Assembly (NCBI GenBank): GCA_016946835.1 | Contig: JACVTC010000028.1 | Span: forward strand, 1-60,000 | DNA: 60,000 nt | Direction of reading: 5' to 3' | Source of the DNA: Neocallimastix lanati (nom. inval.) | Lineage: Eukaryota > Neocallimastigomycota > Neocallimastigomycetes > Neocallimastigales > Neocallimastigaceae | In this document: positions 42,871 to 56,012 of the stretch, one piece after another | Layout: each line of letters starts with the position of its first letter | How positions within the stretch are numbered: the first letter of the stretch is position 1 | Program-made: the position numbers and the translations under genes | The notes under the pieces: generated by a model | The model's database searches: none | What the model saw: the letters and a program-made list of their open reading frames with translations, nothing else | Told to the model about the DNA's origin: nothing

Positions 42871-44411
42871 TTAATAGAATAATTTAAAAATTAATTCTAT
42901 ACATCAATTTATTACATAAAAAATTATGTGCAAAAAATGATATTTTTAAAAAACATAATAATTTTTTGTACAAAAAAAAAAGTATTTATAATTAATCTAC
43001 TATAATTAATTTTAGATTTTAATAATAATAAAAATAATAATAATATATATATATATATATATATTTTTTTTTTATTTTTTTATTTTTTTTTTTTTTAGTT
43101 ATTATTTTTAAATGTCTTAATTAGTATTATTAAGAATTATTTAATATTAATATATACTTTATATATATAATTTTAACTCTTAATATTTAAAAAATAAAAT
43201 TAATATTTTAATTTTTTAAATATTAATAAAGTTAAATTTATTTATATAAAAAAACTAATAAAATTTTAAATTTATTTGCTATAAATATAAAATTAAAAAG
43301 TGAATTTATAAAATTATAGAAAAATCTCACTTATATGTTAAATTATAAACAATTTTGACCAATATTAAATTATAAAAATAAAAAAACTTTTTATTCTTAA
43401 AAATTTAATAATTAATTATATATAATTAGATTTTATAATTTTATTTATAAAATTTAAAAATGAAATTCAATACAGTATTTTAATAAGTATTATTATCTTT
43501 TTTTTTTTATTATTAATAATTATTAATTATCTTGAGATAAATTTGATTAATAAATGAATAAAACCTTTTAAATAAATAAAAAAGTATAAAAAGAATGAAA
43601 TTTTCATATATTATCAAAGACAAAAAATAAAAAATAGAATAGAGTTTATTAAATTATCTTATAAAGAAGAAAAAAAAAGAATGAATGAGAGGAGAAAATA
43701 CGGAAGTATGGAAGAAAATATTAATAGAATGTAAAAGTATATCAAATTATAATAGGCAATTATATGATTTATGAAATATCTACATAGGTACTGATGAAGT
43801 CAAAAAAAAAGAAAGTTAATATTAATAAATGCTGATATGTAATAAAATGAGAAATGTAGGGAATATTTACAATTAGATTTCAACCAGAACGAAAAAAAAA
43901 ATTAAAGAAAATTATTTCTGAAGAGTAAATGTATTATTGAAATAAAAATAGGATTGAAGAGAAAAATATGAAGAACAAAAAAATAATGAAAGAATGAAAT
44001 TATTTGGATAAAATGAAATTATAAACTGCAGCTATAGAAATAGTTACTGCTACAAATTTCATTTAGTTTAATTAAATGAAGTAGAATAATTTGCATTTTA
44101 AATTAATAGAGTATTAATTACATTAATGTTCTATTAGTATAAGATACAAAATTCTACTATACTACTCTACGTACTGCAGATTTATAAGTATTAATATTAA
44201 TAAAAACGTAATAATAAATTAATATGAATATTTATATGATAAAAATTGTGAAAAATGTAAATGATTTATATCATGTGTCAAATTATTTAACAAAAAAATA
44301 TATGATAAATATCATTGTAATACAATGATGGATATGTATAAAGGGAAATTTATATATATAAATTGTTATATTATAATATTTTGAATTGAATATTGTAAAG
44401 AAAAAAAAATG
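42871..44411. other. Intergenic with decayed A-rich sequence
   Basis: No intact ORF. From about 43560 to 44060 a purine-rich stretch (many gaa/aaa triplets, frequent stops) may be an old coding relic. The phrase 'gctatagaaatagttact' occurs at about 44031 and again at 44423. Confidence 0.4.
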
Positions 44412-44497
44412 TTTTTTTCCACAGCTATAGAAATAGTTACTTCTAATAATTATAAAAGTCATGAATATTTTACTATTCCATGTTCTGTGGAAAAAAA
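44412..44497. repeat. 13-bp perfect inverted repeat, 60-bp spacer
   Basis: TTTTTTTCCACAG (44412-44424) and CTGTGGAAAAAAA (44485-44497). The interior could be translated as AIEIVTSNNYKSHEYFTI but has no start or family. Confidence 0.6.
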
Positions 44498-44551
44498 GAA
44501 TATGTAATGTTTATAAATTTTTTATATTAAATGATTTTAAATATTATATAT

Positions 44552-44690
44552 TATAATAAAATAAAAATATAATAAAATAAAAATATAATAAAATAAAAAT
44601 ATAATAAAATAAAAATATAATAAAATAAAAATATAATAAAATAAAAATATAATAAAATAAAAATATAATAAAATAAAATATAATAATATA
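44552..44690. repeat. 16-bp tandem repeat
   Basis: About eight to nine copies of a 16-bp unit 'aaaaatataataaaat'. It is the source of a spurious Phe/Ile-rich reading frame. Confidence 0.88.
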
Positions 44691-46319
44691 AATATTAAAT
44701 TTCAAATTTTGCGTATTGAAATTTGATATGAACATTATAATTTAGAAAATAAAAAAGTTGTAAAGTTTAGAAAAATCCTAGTATGAAGTTTCATTATATA
44801 TGTAACATATGATTAGAAATTATAATTTGTTATAAATTTTCAACACATGGAATGGTTATTTAAAATATGATAATTAAAAAAAGAAATTGGAGGAATAGCT
44901 TTACCTATAATTCATTATAAATTATTAGAAAACTTTATTATATATCAAAACTGTATTAATAAAGTTTTATTTTAATTTTTTTTTTTTTAAATCATGTATT
45001 TTTTATCTCAATATATTAATATATATTAATGTATTTTTTATTTATAATAAAATAAATTTTATAATGCTTTCATTTATTTATTTATAACCTATAAATAAAT
45101 AAATGAATAAATGAAATATTGAAAGTCAAAAATAATAATAATAGTAATAATAATAATAATAATAAAAAGCAAAATAATACTTAAAAAATACTTTTAACAA
45201 TAATTATAAATTCATAAATCGATATTACTAAAAAAAAAAAAAAAAAAATAAAATTTTAAAACTCTTCTAAAGCCAATTGACAAAGATCAATTAGGTGTAT
45301 TAATATTTGAGTTTCTAATATCTTATTACAACAAATGATGAAACAAGATTAAATCAAAAACCTTTTGCTTTATTATATAATTTAAAAATATTAAACTAAT
45401 TAATTGTTTTATTATTTAATATAAAAAATAATATATTAATCTTTTTTTTTTTAATTTTTAAATAAATTAATAATATATACAAGTAGTAACCATTTGAAAA
45501 GAAAAAAAAAAAAAGAAAAAAAAAAAAAAAAAGAATATAGAAATAAAAATTATATAATCGATAATAAAGTTTTAATTTTTTTTTGTTTGTTTGTTTTTTT
45601 TACTTTTTTCTACTTCTAATTTAATTTGTTTTTTATTTAAAGTAATAAATAATTAATATTTCATCTTGATTATATGTTATTTTTTTTAAAATTCTAATAT
45701 ACATTGTTTTTTTTTTTTTTTTTTTATTTCAAATCCCTAAAAGGTTGAACATAAATGAAAGTGGATTATATAATTTTTATTTCTATATTCTTTTTTTTTT
45801 TTTTTTCTTTTTTTTATTGTTGTTGTATCCATTTTATACAATTTTACACATATTTTTTTTTTTTATCTTGTCATTTTTCTTTTTTAAAAATTTTATAAAT
45901 AAGGAAAAAAAGAAAAATAATGCAAATCTTCGAAATATGAAATTAATTGAGTAATAATAAATAATATATAAAATTTACATTAAAAATTTATTTTAAAAAA
46001 ATTATTTTAATTATTTTAATTTAGATTTAATATATTAATTTAGATTTATTATAATAATTTAAATTTATTTTATGCTACCATCAATTTTTCTCTAATTTCC
46101 TTTTTCGGTTCTTGTTAAAAAAAAAAAGAAAAAATAAATAAAAAAAAAAAAAAAAGAAAAAAAATTTTTTTGTTACAAATAAAAAAAATAAAATAAAATA
46201 AAATAAAAAGAAAAAAATTTGTTACAAAAAGGAAAAAAGAAATAATAAAAATATAATAAAAAAAAAAAATTTTATTAATATCTATATTTAGAAAATTACA
46301 AATTTTATATTTCTGCCAT

Positions 46320-46345
<26 letters not shown>
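44691..46345. other. Intergenic, no gene seen
   Basis: AT-rich. Contains several A-runs and T-runs. Nothing coding is supported. Confidence 0.6.
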
Positions 46346-46350
<5 letters not shown>

Positions 46351-46354
46351 AAAG
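46346..46354 (+). promoter_or_regulatory. Candidate TATA box of the S9 peptidase gene
   Basis: TATAAAAAG directly after a poly-A run, 215 bp before the ATG at 46569. Confidence 0.4.
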
Positions 46355-46568
46355 AGCTAATTTTTTATTTTGTTTTTTTGTTTACTATTCAAGCAAATAA
46401 ACAAAGAAAAAAAAAGTTCTTTAAATTAAGAAAAAATATTTATTTTAATTAAAAATAATTGTAATATTCAATTATTGTTATTAAAAATCTTAATTTGTAT
46501 AAATATTTTTTTACAAAAACATAAGAATTAAAAAAAGAAAAAAAAATAAAATTAAAATTAAAGTAAAA

Positions 46569-48713
46569 ATGAATTATAAAAAAAATTTAAAACTCCTTTT
46601 GTCTTTTGTATTCTTTTCTGCTTCAATAACAGTTGAAGCAAAAAAGCATCCATTCTCTTCATTGGACTTAGCTACCGTTAAAAAAATTAATTCCCATTCT
46701 CTTTCACCAAATTCTCAATATATGGTTTTTGATGCTACTAATTACTCACCAGATGAAAATAAAAGTGAATTAGGTTTATATATTACCGATCTTAAAACCA
46801 GTTCTACCACTCAGTTAACTTCAGAACATACTGATACTTCACCTTTCTGGTTAAATGAAAATACCATTGCTTTTCTTTCTGACCGTTCAGGCTCTTTACA
46901 ATTATGGTACAGTTCTCTTGATTTTGATAACTTAGGTTTACTAAAAAATACTACTATGACTCAATTAACAGATTTAACAACAAGTATTAATAATGTCATA
47001 TACAATCAAAAGGCTAAACGTGTATTATTCAGTGCTCAATCCTTCCTTAACGGTACTTTAGTTAATGATAAAACTTATGTTAATCAAGAAGATAACAAAT
47101 ATACTACCGGTGTTGTTTATGATAAACTTTTTATTAGACATTGGGATACTTTCTTAAGACCATCAGTGTAAATATTTATTATCATATTTAAGAATTTTTT
47201 ATTGTTTTTTTTTTTTTTTTAATTAATTGAATCTTTTAAAATTATTAATAGTTATCACTGTTTATATTTCTATTTTATTTTAAAATCATAGTTATTTACA
47301 TTTATTTATTGTGTTCTATTTTATTTTTATTTTTATTTTTATTTTTTTAATGTTTATATTTATTACTTTGTGTTTTAATTATTTTGCAAGAAAATGATAA
47401 TTATTGCTTAATAATTAAAAACAAATTATTAAAATATATTATTTTTAATATTAAAATATTTTTTTAAATGTAAATTGAATTTACATTAACATTTATTTTA
47501 ACATATAGTTAAAATAAGTATCATCAATTGTTACATATATTAATTTTATTTATTAAGAAATTTAAAATTTTTATGTTTCACAAAATTTATATTATTTTTT
47601 AAAAAAAATTATATCATTTAATTTGTGTAACATTTTGTTGATATAAAGTTTTAATAATCATATTATAATATATTTAAATTAATTTAATATATAATATCTT
47701 TTTTTATTTAAATTTTATAATTTTATAATATATTATATAAAACTTTTATTAATTGTAATAATTATTATTTATTCTCTTTTCTTTTTTTTATAATAAAAAA
47801 TATATACATATATTAACAACAGTCGTGAACAACTTTTCGTTGTTGATCTTAAAGATAAAGATGGAAAATTCTCTGTAAAGAATGAACCTGTTAATATTAT
47901 GAAAGGAAACGAATTAGAAACTCCAGTATCTCCATTTGGTGATTCTGGTGATTTCACTATTTCTCCAGATGGTCAAACAATTGCTTTTTCATCCAGAGTA
48001 GAAAAACATGACCAAGCTTGGACCACTAATACTGATATTTACCTTGTTAAATATCCTATTAATGGAAAGCCAAGTTCAGTTAAAAATCTTACTAAGTCAA
48101 ATCCAGGTTATGATAGTTATCCAAAGATTTCACCAAATGGTGAATGGATTGCCTACTTAGAAATGAGAGGAAAGAATTTTGAATCTGATGTAAATCGTGT
48201 TATGCTTTACAACATCAAAAATAAAACTCATACTGAATTACCAATTAAATGGGACAGATCTCCAGATTCTCTCACTTGGTCTTCTGATTCTTCTAGTATT
48301 TATCTTACTGCCACCAGTAAAGGAAGAGGTAAGATTTTTGTCGTAAGTTTAAGTAAAGCTATAAAAACTATTAAGAAGAATGGTTCTGTTTCAACCTTAG
48401 TTGCTAAAGAATTAGTCGGTACTGGTAGTAATAATGTTATTCGCGTTATTCCAAAAGGAGAATTTGAAAATAACGCTGAGGAAATTCTTGTCTTTGGCAG
48501 AAGTACTATGACTAAGCCAAGAGAAATCTACAGATTAGAAGTTACTCCATATAATAACCTTAAAGTTGAAAATGAAAAAAGAGAAATCATTAAAGGACCA
48601 CTCAACAGTGAAGCTGGATTAACACAAGTTACTAACATTAATGAAAAGTTTAAAGAAGTTCAAGTTTCTGAACCTGAAGAATTCTACTTCAGGGGTTATA
48701 ACAATGTAATAAA

Positions 48714-48745
<32 letters not shown>

Positions 48746-50183
48746 GATATAATAATAATAATGATAATAATAATAATATTTTATATTCAAATTTATTAAT
48801 TATATTAATAATATATTATATACATTTATTTTATTTGATTTTAGGAATTAATTCAAGGTTGGTACCTTAAACCAGTTAACTTTGACAAATCCAAGAAATA
48901 TCCTTTAGCCTTCTTAAGTAAGTCTAGAATTAATAATTTATAATATAATAACTTTAATTATTTTTTAAAAAATAATAATGAAAAAATTTTCTCTATACTA
49001 ATGATGATTTCTTATAATAGTTCACGGTGGTCCACAAGGTGCTTGGGAAGATTCTTTCGGATCTAGATGGAATTATCAAAGCTATACTGGTGCTGGTTAT
49101 GCTGTTGCTGCCATTAACTTCCATGGTTCAACCGGTTTTGGTCAAAAATTCGTTAAGGATATAGCAAAGAATTGGGGTAATAACGCTTACACTGATTTAA
49201 TGAAAGGTTTAGATTATGTCTTAAAAACTCACCGCTACATTGATAAATCAAAGGTTTGTGGTTTAGGTGGTTCCTTTGGTGGTTATATGGTAAATAATAA
49301 ATATTTAAAGTATTAATATATTATTATTATTATTATTATTATTATTTCTATTATTATTATAGTTATTCAATTTAAAGTAATTAAACTTAAAAATTTAGAA
49401 ATTATCATAATAATAATAAATAATAAATAATAAATAATAAATAGTAATATATGATATATAATAAATAGTAATATATGATATATAATAAATGTATATTATA
49501 TATATAATATATAATAACAAATACAAAAATATTTTTTCATTTATAATTAATAATAAATTATTAAATAAATTAAAATGTTATCATAGGTTAACTGGATTAA
49601 CGGACATACAGATAGATTCGCTTGTTTAGTCAATCATGATGGTGTCTTCAGCACTGTTAGTACTTTCTTCACTACTGAAGAATTATTCTTTATTGAACAT
49701 GAATTTGGTGGTGTTCCATGGGATAGAAAGGCTAAGAAGGTTTATGACAAATGGAGCCCAAGTGAATATGTCAAAGTATGTTAAATATTTAAATATATAT
49801 ATATATATATAATTAATCATAGAATTATAATATGAATATAAATTTATGAATTTGTTTAAAAAAAAAATTTTTTTTATATAAATATATTGATAATTACTGT
49901 AAACTATCATATTATTGTTATTAATGTCATTTATTTTATAAATATGACTATATTGAAATTGTATGTATAGAACTGGAAGACTCCAACTCTTGTTATTCAC
50001 AGTAGCAAAGATTACAGATTAACTGAAGGAGAAGGTATTGCCACTTTCACTGCACTTCAACGTCTTGGAATTAAGTCAAAGTTCTTATACTTCCCAGATG
50101 AAAATCACTGGGTTTTAAAGCCAGCCAATCTTATTTTCTGGCAAAACCAAATTATTGAATGGATTGACTCCTTCACTAAATAA
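46569..50183 (+). CDS. Secreted S9-family serine peptidase (dipeptidyl-peptidase V-like)
   Basis: Six exons: 46569-47167, 47823-48705, 48845-48917, 49021-49289, 49587-49775 and 49971-50183, 741 residues, all phases consistent. Residues 1-24 form a signal peptide ending VEA. Residues about 30-470 are a beta-propeller of WD40-like PD40 blades (SPNSQYMVF, ISPDGQTIAFSSR, ISPNGEWIAYLEM). The C-terminal alpha/beta-hydrolase domain has the oxyanion-region HGGPQGAW, nucleophile Ser603 in GGSFGGYM, Asp685 in SSKDYRL and His717 in ENHW. The length is typical of fungal DPP V (S9C). It should release dipeptides from peptide N-termini outside the cell. Codon use is less AT-biased than the flanks, which suggests good expression. 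The first intron is 655 bp, the others about 100-300 bp. Confidence 0.92.
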
Positions 50184-50897
50184 TTAAAATAAATATAATT
50201 TAAAATTAAATACAAATAATTTAATATAAAACTATACAATTTATAAAAATTAAAATTTAAGCATCAAAACAAAAAAAAAAAAAAAAAAAAAAAAAATAAA
50301 AGAAAAGAAAATAAAAAATCAAACAAAAAAAAAGAAAAAAAAATAGTTTATTTAATACAAAAATTAAAAAAAAATAATAAAAAATAAATAATAGAAAAAA
50401 TTAAAATAGAAAAAATAGAAATAGAAAAAATAGAATCAAAAAAGAATAAAAATATAATAGAAAAGTAAAAAATAGATAAAATAATAAAAACGATATTATA
50501 AGTATTAATATAAATTAAATTAATAGCATATAATAAAAAATAAATAATTAAAAAAAAAAAAAAATAAAAAAAAAAAATAAAAAATAAAAATCGAGTTAAA
50601 ATAAATAAATAAAAAATGTAAAATAAATAAATAAAAATTAATAAAAAGCAAAATATATAAATAACATACATATATGTTAATTTTTTTTTTCCTATTTTTT
50701 TTTTTTTTTTTGCTTTTTGTTTTTTTTTTTTTATAAAAAAAAAAAAGTTTTTATTTTATAATTTATATACGAATTAAAATTATAACTGGTGTAATATTAT
50801 TATAGTAATCAATGAAAGGTTACTAGTAAATCTAATTATAATATTGATAATTATAATAAAGATTACTATAACTAGTTTTTTTTTTTTTTTTTTTTTT
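50184..50897. other. Intergenic, purine-rich low complexity
   Basis: A-rich 3' flank of the peptidase gene with aaataaa-type runs, then T-runs. No gene. A poly-T run at about 50877-50897 borders the LINE fragment. Confidence 0.6.
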
Positions 50898-51240
50898 GAA
50901 AAGAAGTTATTTACAAGGAGAATGATTTTGGATTTATTTCAGAATTCAAAAACTTAACATTTCAATATCCTAAGTATCAATTGGGATTCTTTTGGATTTC
51001 TCGAATTAGGAGTGGTTTTAAATTTGACATGAGTATTTCCATTAAAAGAAAAATTGTCTCAGAAGATTGCCTTAAATGTTGCCCTTGTTGTAGTGTTAGT
51101 GTACCTAGCTTTTCTCACTGGATCTTTGCCTGTAAAGAATTGGAAAATTACAGAAATAAATCTTTACCTTTTCTAGATGATCTCTTTTTGAAGTTTGCAA
51201 TGATAATTGAACAAAAATCCTTGGATGTTTAATTTAGATT
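50898..51240 (+). pseudogene. LINE fragment: C-terminal end of a reverse transcriptase ORF
   Basis: From about 50918 the sequence encodes a C-terminal LINE tail: a GFFWISRIRSGFKF segment, then a zinc-knuckle-like CLKCCPCC...H...C pattern in CPCCSVSVPSFSHWIFACKE, ending in a TAA. The 5' part is missing, as usual for truncated LINE insertions. A decayed copy of the same tail is at 53920-54240, which shows both belong to one family. Confidence 0.65.
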
Positions 51241-51684
51241 CAGAAAAGGATTTTGATAATAATATTTATTATTATATATTAAGTGTACCGTGTACTCGAT
51301 TTATGTATAATAAATCGCCTGCAAGGGGAAATTAACTTTACTCTTATAATATAGATCCACAGTACTGGTGCAAAATAGTAGTAAAGTTATATTTTGTGTT
51401 AATTATTAACATTATGCACAATGGTAATGTTATTGGTAAAATTTTTTCTGGTGATCATTCACTGCGGAATATAATGGTGCATTTTTGGAACATTGTTAAA
51501 TAAGTTACACCCAAGAATAAGTAATACATTTTCATTATATTTCTATTATCATGTAGTATTACTATTCTCATGTAACAATCTATTGTATTTAATTGTATTT
51601 CAACTATATATTTCATGTATCACGTTGTAAGAGATTGATTCACTCTAAATCTTGTAGTAATTTATTTAACTCTTTACTAATTTT

Positions 51685-52878
51685 GTGTCATTATATTTCA
51701 TCAATTCAATCGTAGTCATTAAATACTTTATGATATTCAATTTTAATAATATACTGAAAAAAGTGCTAAATCAAATTATTTTTCAATCATTCAACAAACT
51801 ACTAATTATCAAAATTATTTACTCCAAAAAGATAATCCAATATATTAGAGATAAGAATTTCATTCAAAGAGGTTCAAGGTGCCACGGTATTCCAATGGAG
51901 AATACGAAACTACTCTTTATCCGAGGACTTCGATCTTGGCCAGAAATCAAAATGAGAAGACATTTAAAGAAAACTCTGAATGAATTAAATAATGAGGTTT
52001 TATCAGTTAAACGTATTGCTAATTTTAATGATGCATTCTTTAAAATTAAAATAGTAGATAATGAAGAAGAAATAACATCTATTACCGAATGTATTGTTAA
52101 TAGTTTCAAACGTGCTTCAATTAATGTTATTAATTGTAGCAAAAGGAATCATAAATACAGTTTTTCTTCTCTCAAAAGGAAACATTTTGCCTTATCAGAA
52201 AAAGTGAATTCATTATATAATATCAGCTTATTCACTACTTCAATTTCAAATACAAGTTCAAGTCAAAATTCAAGTTCAAATACAGATTCATGTTCAAGTT
52301 CAAGTACAAGTTCAAGTTCAAGTACAAGTTCAAGTACAAGTACAAGTTCAAGTTCAAGTACAAGTTCAAGTACAAGGTCAAGTATAAGTTCAAGTACAAG
52401 TTCAAGTACAAGTTCAAGTATAAGTTCAAGTATAAGTTCAAGTACAAGTTCAAGTACAAGTTCAAGTACAAGTTCAAGTACAAGTTCAAGTACAAGTTCA
52501 AGTACAAGTTCAAGTACAAGTTCAAGTACAAGTTCAAGTACAAGTTCAAGTACAAGTTCAAATTCAAGTTTAGGTTCAATTTCAAATTTATGTTTAAATT
52601 CAGTTTCAAGTTCAGATTCAAATTCAAATTCCAGTTCAATCAATTATAATAATTCCAATCATATTAATAACACTCAAATTAATAATAATACAGTTAAAGA
52701 ATTTTCTCTATGTGTCAGTTGGAATACTAATGGATGGAATTTTGATAAAAAAGACAGTGTTGAATTCTTTATTTCAATGTACAAACCACTTTTCTTATGC
52801 TTTCAGGAAACAGGAAATGGTTCAGGTTCTAGCAGTAAAAATCCATGTCGAGTATCATTAAAAAACTATTTTATTTAA
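51685..52878 (+). pseudogene. LINE ORF: N-terminal region, Ser/Thr repeat linker and start of AP endonuclease
   Basis: 397 codons open. Residues about 1-180 are basic and of unrecognised fold (GSRCHGIPMENTKLLFIRGL, then RRHLKKTLNELNNEVLSVKR), perhaps an ORF1-type RNA-binding part. Residues about 190-320 are a low-complexity Ser/Thr tract from a 12-bp DNA repeat. Residues about 335-380 match the start of an APE-type endonuclease (CVSWNTNGWNFDKK, then FLCFQETG with the catalytic Glu). The ORF then hits a stop at 52878. The rest of the endonuclease and the first half of the RT are deleted. Confidence 0.65.
52250..52640. repeat. 12-bp coding repeat (AGTACAAGTTCA)n
   Basis: About 30 variants of a 12-bp unit encoding Ser-Thr-Ser-Ser in the LINE frame. 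The unit lacks stops in five of six frames, which explains several overlapping spurious ORFs (KFKY, NLYL, ELVL). Confidence 0.9.
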
Positions 52879-52929
52879 TATATTTATCAATGGCATATTT
52901 TATAAATGCAAAAGATATATAGGATATGT

Positions 52930-54300
52930 CGTAATTACTGAAAGAAAAAAAAAAGTCGTTATGGCGATCAATTTGCTGATGATATTGTTCCGTTGGGCCC
53001 GACAAAAATCCTCTTTTAAAATCCATTTAAATAAATCTCCTAATCATATTAAAAATGAAATGATCTTTGGAATTAGTAAAATGCGCTATTACTTGTTGTT
53101 GTTAAACCAGATAGCTTTAATACCTTCATGACATTATGAAAATCCTACATTTAAGCTTTTTGGAAAAACCCATCTATCAGGTACTGATCAATATACATAT
53201 TTTGGAATACCTTTCAATGAATTCATTAGATTTAGATCAAAAAAATTATTGTTAAAATGAGCAATAAAATAAATTATAGGGTTAACTCTTTCCTTTAGAT
53301 TTTTAACCAATAAGAATGTACCTTTTTTACTTTAAAAACTTATATTTCTACTTTCCTTTTGTCCTTCGTTCAGTTCTTTACTACGCACCTTTACTAGGAT
53401 CAATTAAAAAAAAAAAAAAAGAAGACTGAAAAAGCTCAAACTGTTTTTTTTTTAATAAAGGTTTGTTTTTGGAATTTATGGCTTAAAAAAAATAAAATTT
53501 TCACTACCACTCTCTATAATATGTCTAAAGAAACTTATTTATACTTCCGATAACTAGTTTTTTTTTTGTGCTAAAAGTGATGATTTAGATGCTTTAAAAA
53601 GTGGAAAGAAACATCTAGTATTATTTCTCATTTAGCCAAAAATATACCAACATTTTTTTTTTATATTATTCATGGACAAAAAAAAAAAAAAAAAAAAAAA
53701 ATAGCACTCAAATTAATAATACACAAACACAATAATGTACTTCCTTGAGAAATATGGAAGCTTTACTGAAAAAAAATATTCATTATAAAAGAAAACCTAC
53801 AATTATATCAAATAAATATAAGAAGTTTAAATTTGATTTCAAAAAGGAATTAATTCAACGTCTATTACTAGAAATATTTACAATCTTCTCTTGTATTTTT
53901 TTTTTTTTTTTTTTTTTTTGGATTGGAGGAATTGAATGTGGATTTAAATTCTATGTAAAACCTTATGTAAAAAAAAAAAAAAGCAAACTGGTATCAGAAG
54001 ATTAACCAAAGTGTTGCCCTTGTTATAGTGTAAGTAATAGTATTATCTAGTCTTACACACTAAATTACTTTTATGTCCTAAATTTGAAAAATTTAGGCAA
54101 CAATTCATTCCATTTGACGATGAAATTTTTACTAACTTTTCTCAGATTGTTCATGAGAAATCTATGAACATTCCTGATGATAAAAAGGAAAATTTTGATA
54201 ATAATACTAATTTTTATGTTCTGTGTTTCCTTCTTGGTGGACTTTTGATGTATGAATGGGAAGAGTTAGAGGTCATTTCTTCCTCGAAACTCATAATGTA
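52930..54300 (+). pseudogene. Decayed LINE reverse transcriptase (FADD) and C-terminal tail
   Basis: Frameshifted RT remains. DQFADDIVPLG at 52965-52997 is the catalytic motif C with its two aspartates (52978-52983). Fragments KNEMIFGISK, NPTFKLFGKTHLSGTDQYTY and a thumb-like VLYYAPLLGS follow in changing frames, with poly-A insertions. At 53920-54240 lies a broken copy of the zinc-knuckle tail seen at 50.9-51.2 kb (IGGIECGFKFY, KLVSED, CCPCYSVS). Together with 51685-52878 this is one internally deleted LINE of about 2.6 kb, non-functional. Confidence 0.65.
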
Positions 54301-54404
54301 ATTTTATAATATTAATGAAAAAATTTTTAGGTGTATTATTTTCATGTATTTTTTTTTTTTTTTTTTTAATAAATATTATTAATTATAATTCATTCCTAGC
54401 CTTG

Positions 54405-54560
54405 GGGGAAAAAAAAGGTACATATTGAATATAATAAAAACAATAATTAAATAAATAGTATAATAAGAATATAAAAGGATAGATTGAATAAAATAAAATA
54501 TAATAAATAATGGTATATGAATGTGAAGTACAGATTGAACAAAATAAAATAAAAGGTATC
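54405..54560 (-). repeat. Diverged copies of the 33.1-kb minisatellite, reverse orientation
   Basis: On the plus strand 'gtacatattgaatataata', 'atagattgaataaaataa' and 'gtacagattgaacaaaata' recur about every 60 bp. The last is the reverse complement of the start of the 52-bp unit (ttcaatctgtac) with the same flanking ATTTT-type run. Confidence 0.6.
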
Positions 54561-55268
54561 TTTATCTTTTTTAAAATTTGTTTTTTACAATCTTATATTA
54601 TCAGTAAAAGTCCTTTTATCATGTCCCTTTACTTTGTTCCAATGAAATTCGTAATAGGAGTTTTCAATCTTTAATTAATATTATTATAATATGGTCATTT
54701 ATTAAATATTTTACAAATTTGATTATAATTAATATTTATTTTTATTTTTATTTTATTTTTATTAATACTTTACAAATTTTATTATACTTTAATATTTATT
54801 TTTATTTTTATTTTTGTTTTTTTTAAATATTTATTTTTATTTTTATTTTTTATATTTTTATTTTTTTTATATTTTTATTTTTATTTTTTTTTTATATTTT
54901 TATTCTTTGTTTTTATTTTTATTTTTTTTTTTTTATATTTTTATTTTTTGTTCTTATTTTTATTTTTATTTTTATTTTTTATTTTTTATTTTTTATTTTT
55001 TATTTTTTATTTTTTATTTTTTATTTTTTATTTTTTATTTTTTATTTTTATCCTTATTCTTATTTCTATTATTACTTTTATGTTATATTTTCTATTTTCT
55101 ATTTTTATTTTACTACATTATATTCTAAATTATTCTTTTAATAAAATATTTTTTTTTTTTAAGTTATCCTTAAAATTATTTACAAAGATTATCACGTTTT
55201 AAGTAATGAAATTAAATTTATTTTTATTAGAAGATTTTCCTTTCCAGTTATGATATTTTTTTCTTTTT
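54561..55268. other. Intergenic, T-rich low complexity
   Basis: Runs of TTTTTA/TATTTTT (54735-55090), which yield spurious Phe/Tyr-rich reading frames. It lies downstream of the minus-strand LRR gene. Confidence 0.7.
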
Positions 55269-55966
55269 TTATTTACATAATCCGTAATTTTTTTGACAAC
55301 CTTTCTTACAGTAATCATCTGTTTTTCCACAATAACCATATTCACTACAACAATAACCAGAAGGACATCTTCCTACACCCTTTCCACATTTGCCTGCAAG
55401 AGTTGTACTACATTGACCAAATTCCAATAAGCATCCCTTAGAAATATCACAATAATCATTGGTAGCATTACAGTAACCATTTTTATTACAACATTGATTT
55501 CCTGAACATCTACCAAAGTTTTTACCACATCTACCATTTACTGTTGAATAGCATTTACCAAATCCTAATTGACAACCATTTAAGACATGACAATGATTAT
55601 CAGAATCACCGCAATAACCATATTTACTACAACATTGACCAGATGGACATCTTCCTATTCCTGGACCACATTTATCATTTGTTGTTATTTTAGAAATCTT
55701 ATTAGTATAAATAACAGGATTTTCAGATATATCACTATGAATTTATAAATTGATAGATTGATAATAATAAAAACAATATTAATTAATCAATTAAAATATA
55801 TATGCATATATAAAGCAATATAATTATAAATATATCATAAATAAATTATTAAAATTTACAATTCATGAAGATTTTTTAAATTCACAATGGTTTTAGGAAT
55901 AGAAGTAATTTGATTTTTATCGAATTTCCTATTGTATTTATTATTATTATTATAATTAATATTATA

Positions 55967-56012
<46 letters not shown>

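Noticed and set aside
49683-50000. Minus-strand ORF opposite the S9 peptidase
   Set aside because: Crosses an exon, an intron and the next exon of the plus-strand gene; antisense chance frame.
52235-52649. Three further ORFs over the LINE linker (NLYL, ELVL and KFKY repeats)
   Set aside because: Shadows of the 12-bp repeat, which lacks stops in five of six frames.
54814-55202. Phe-rich hydrophobic proteins
   Set aside because: Translation of T-rich low complexity; overlapping frames give the same type of sequence.
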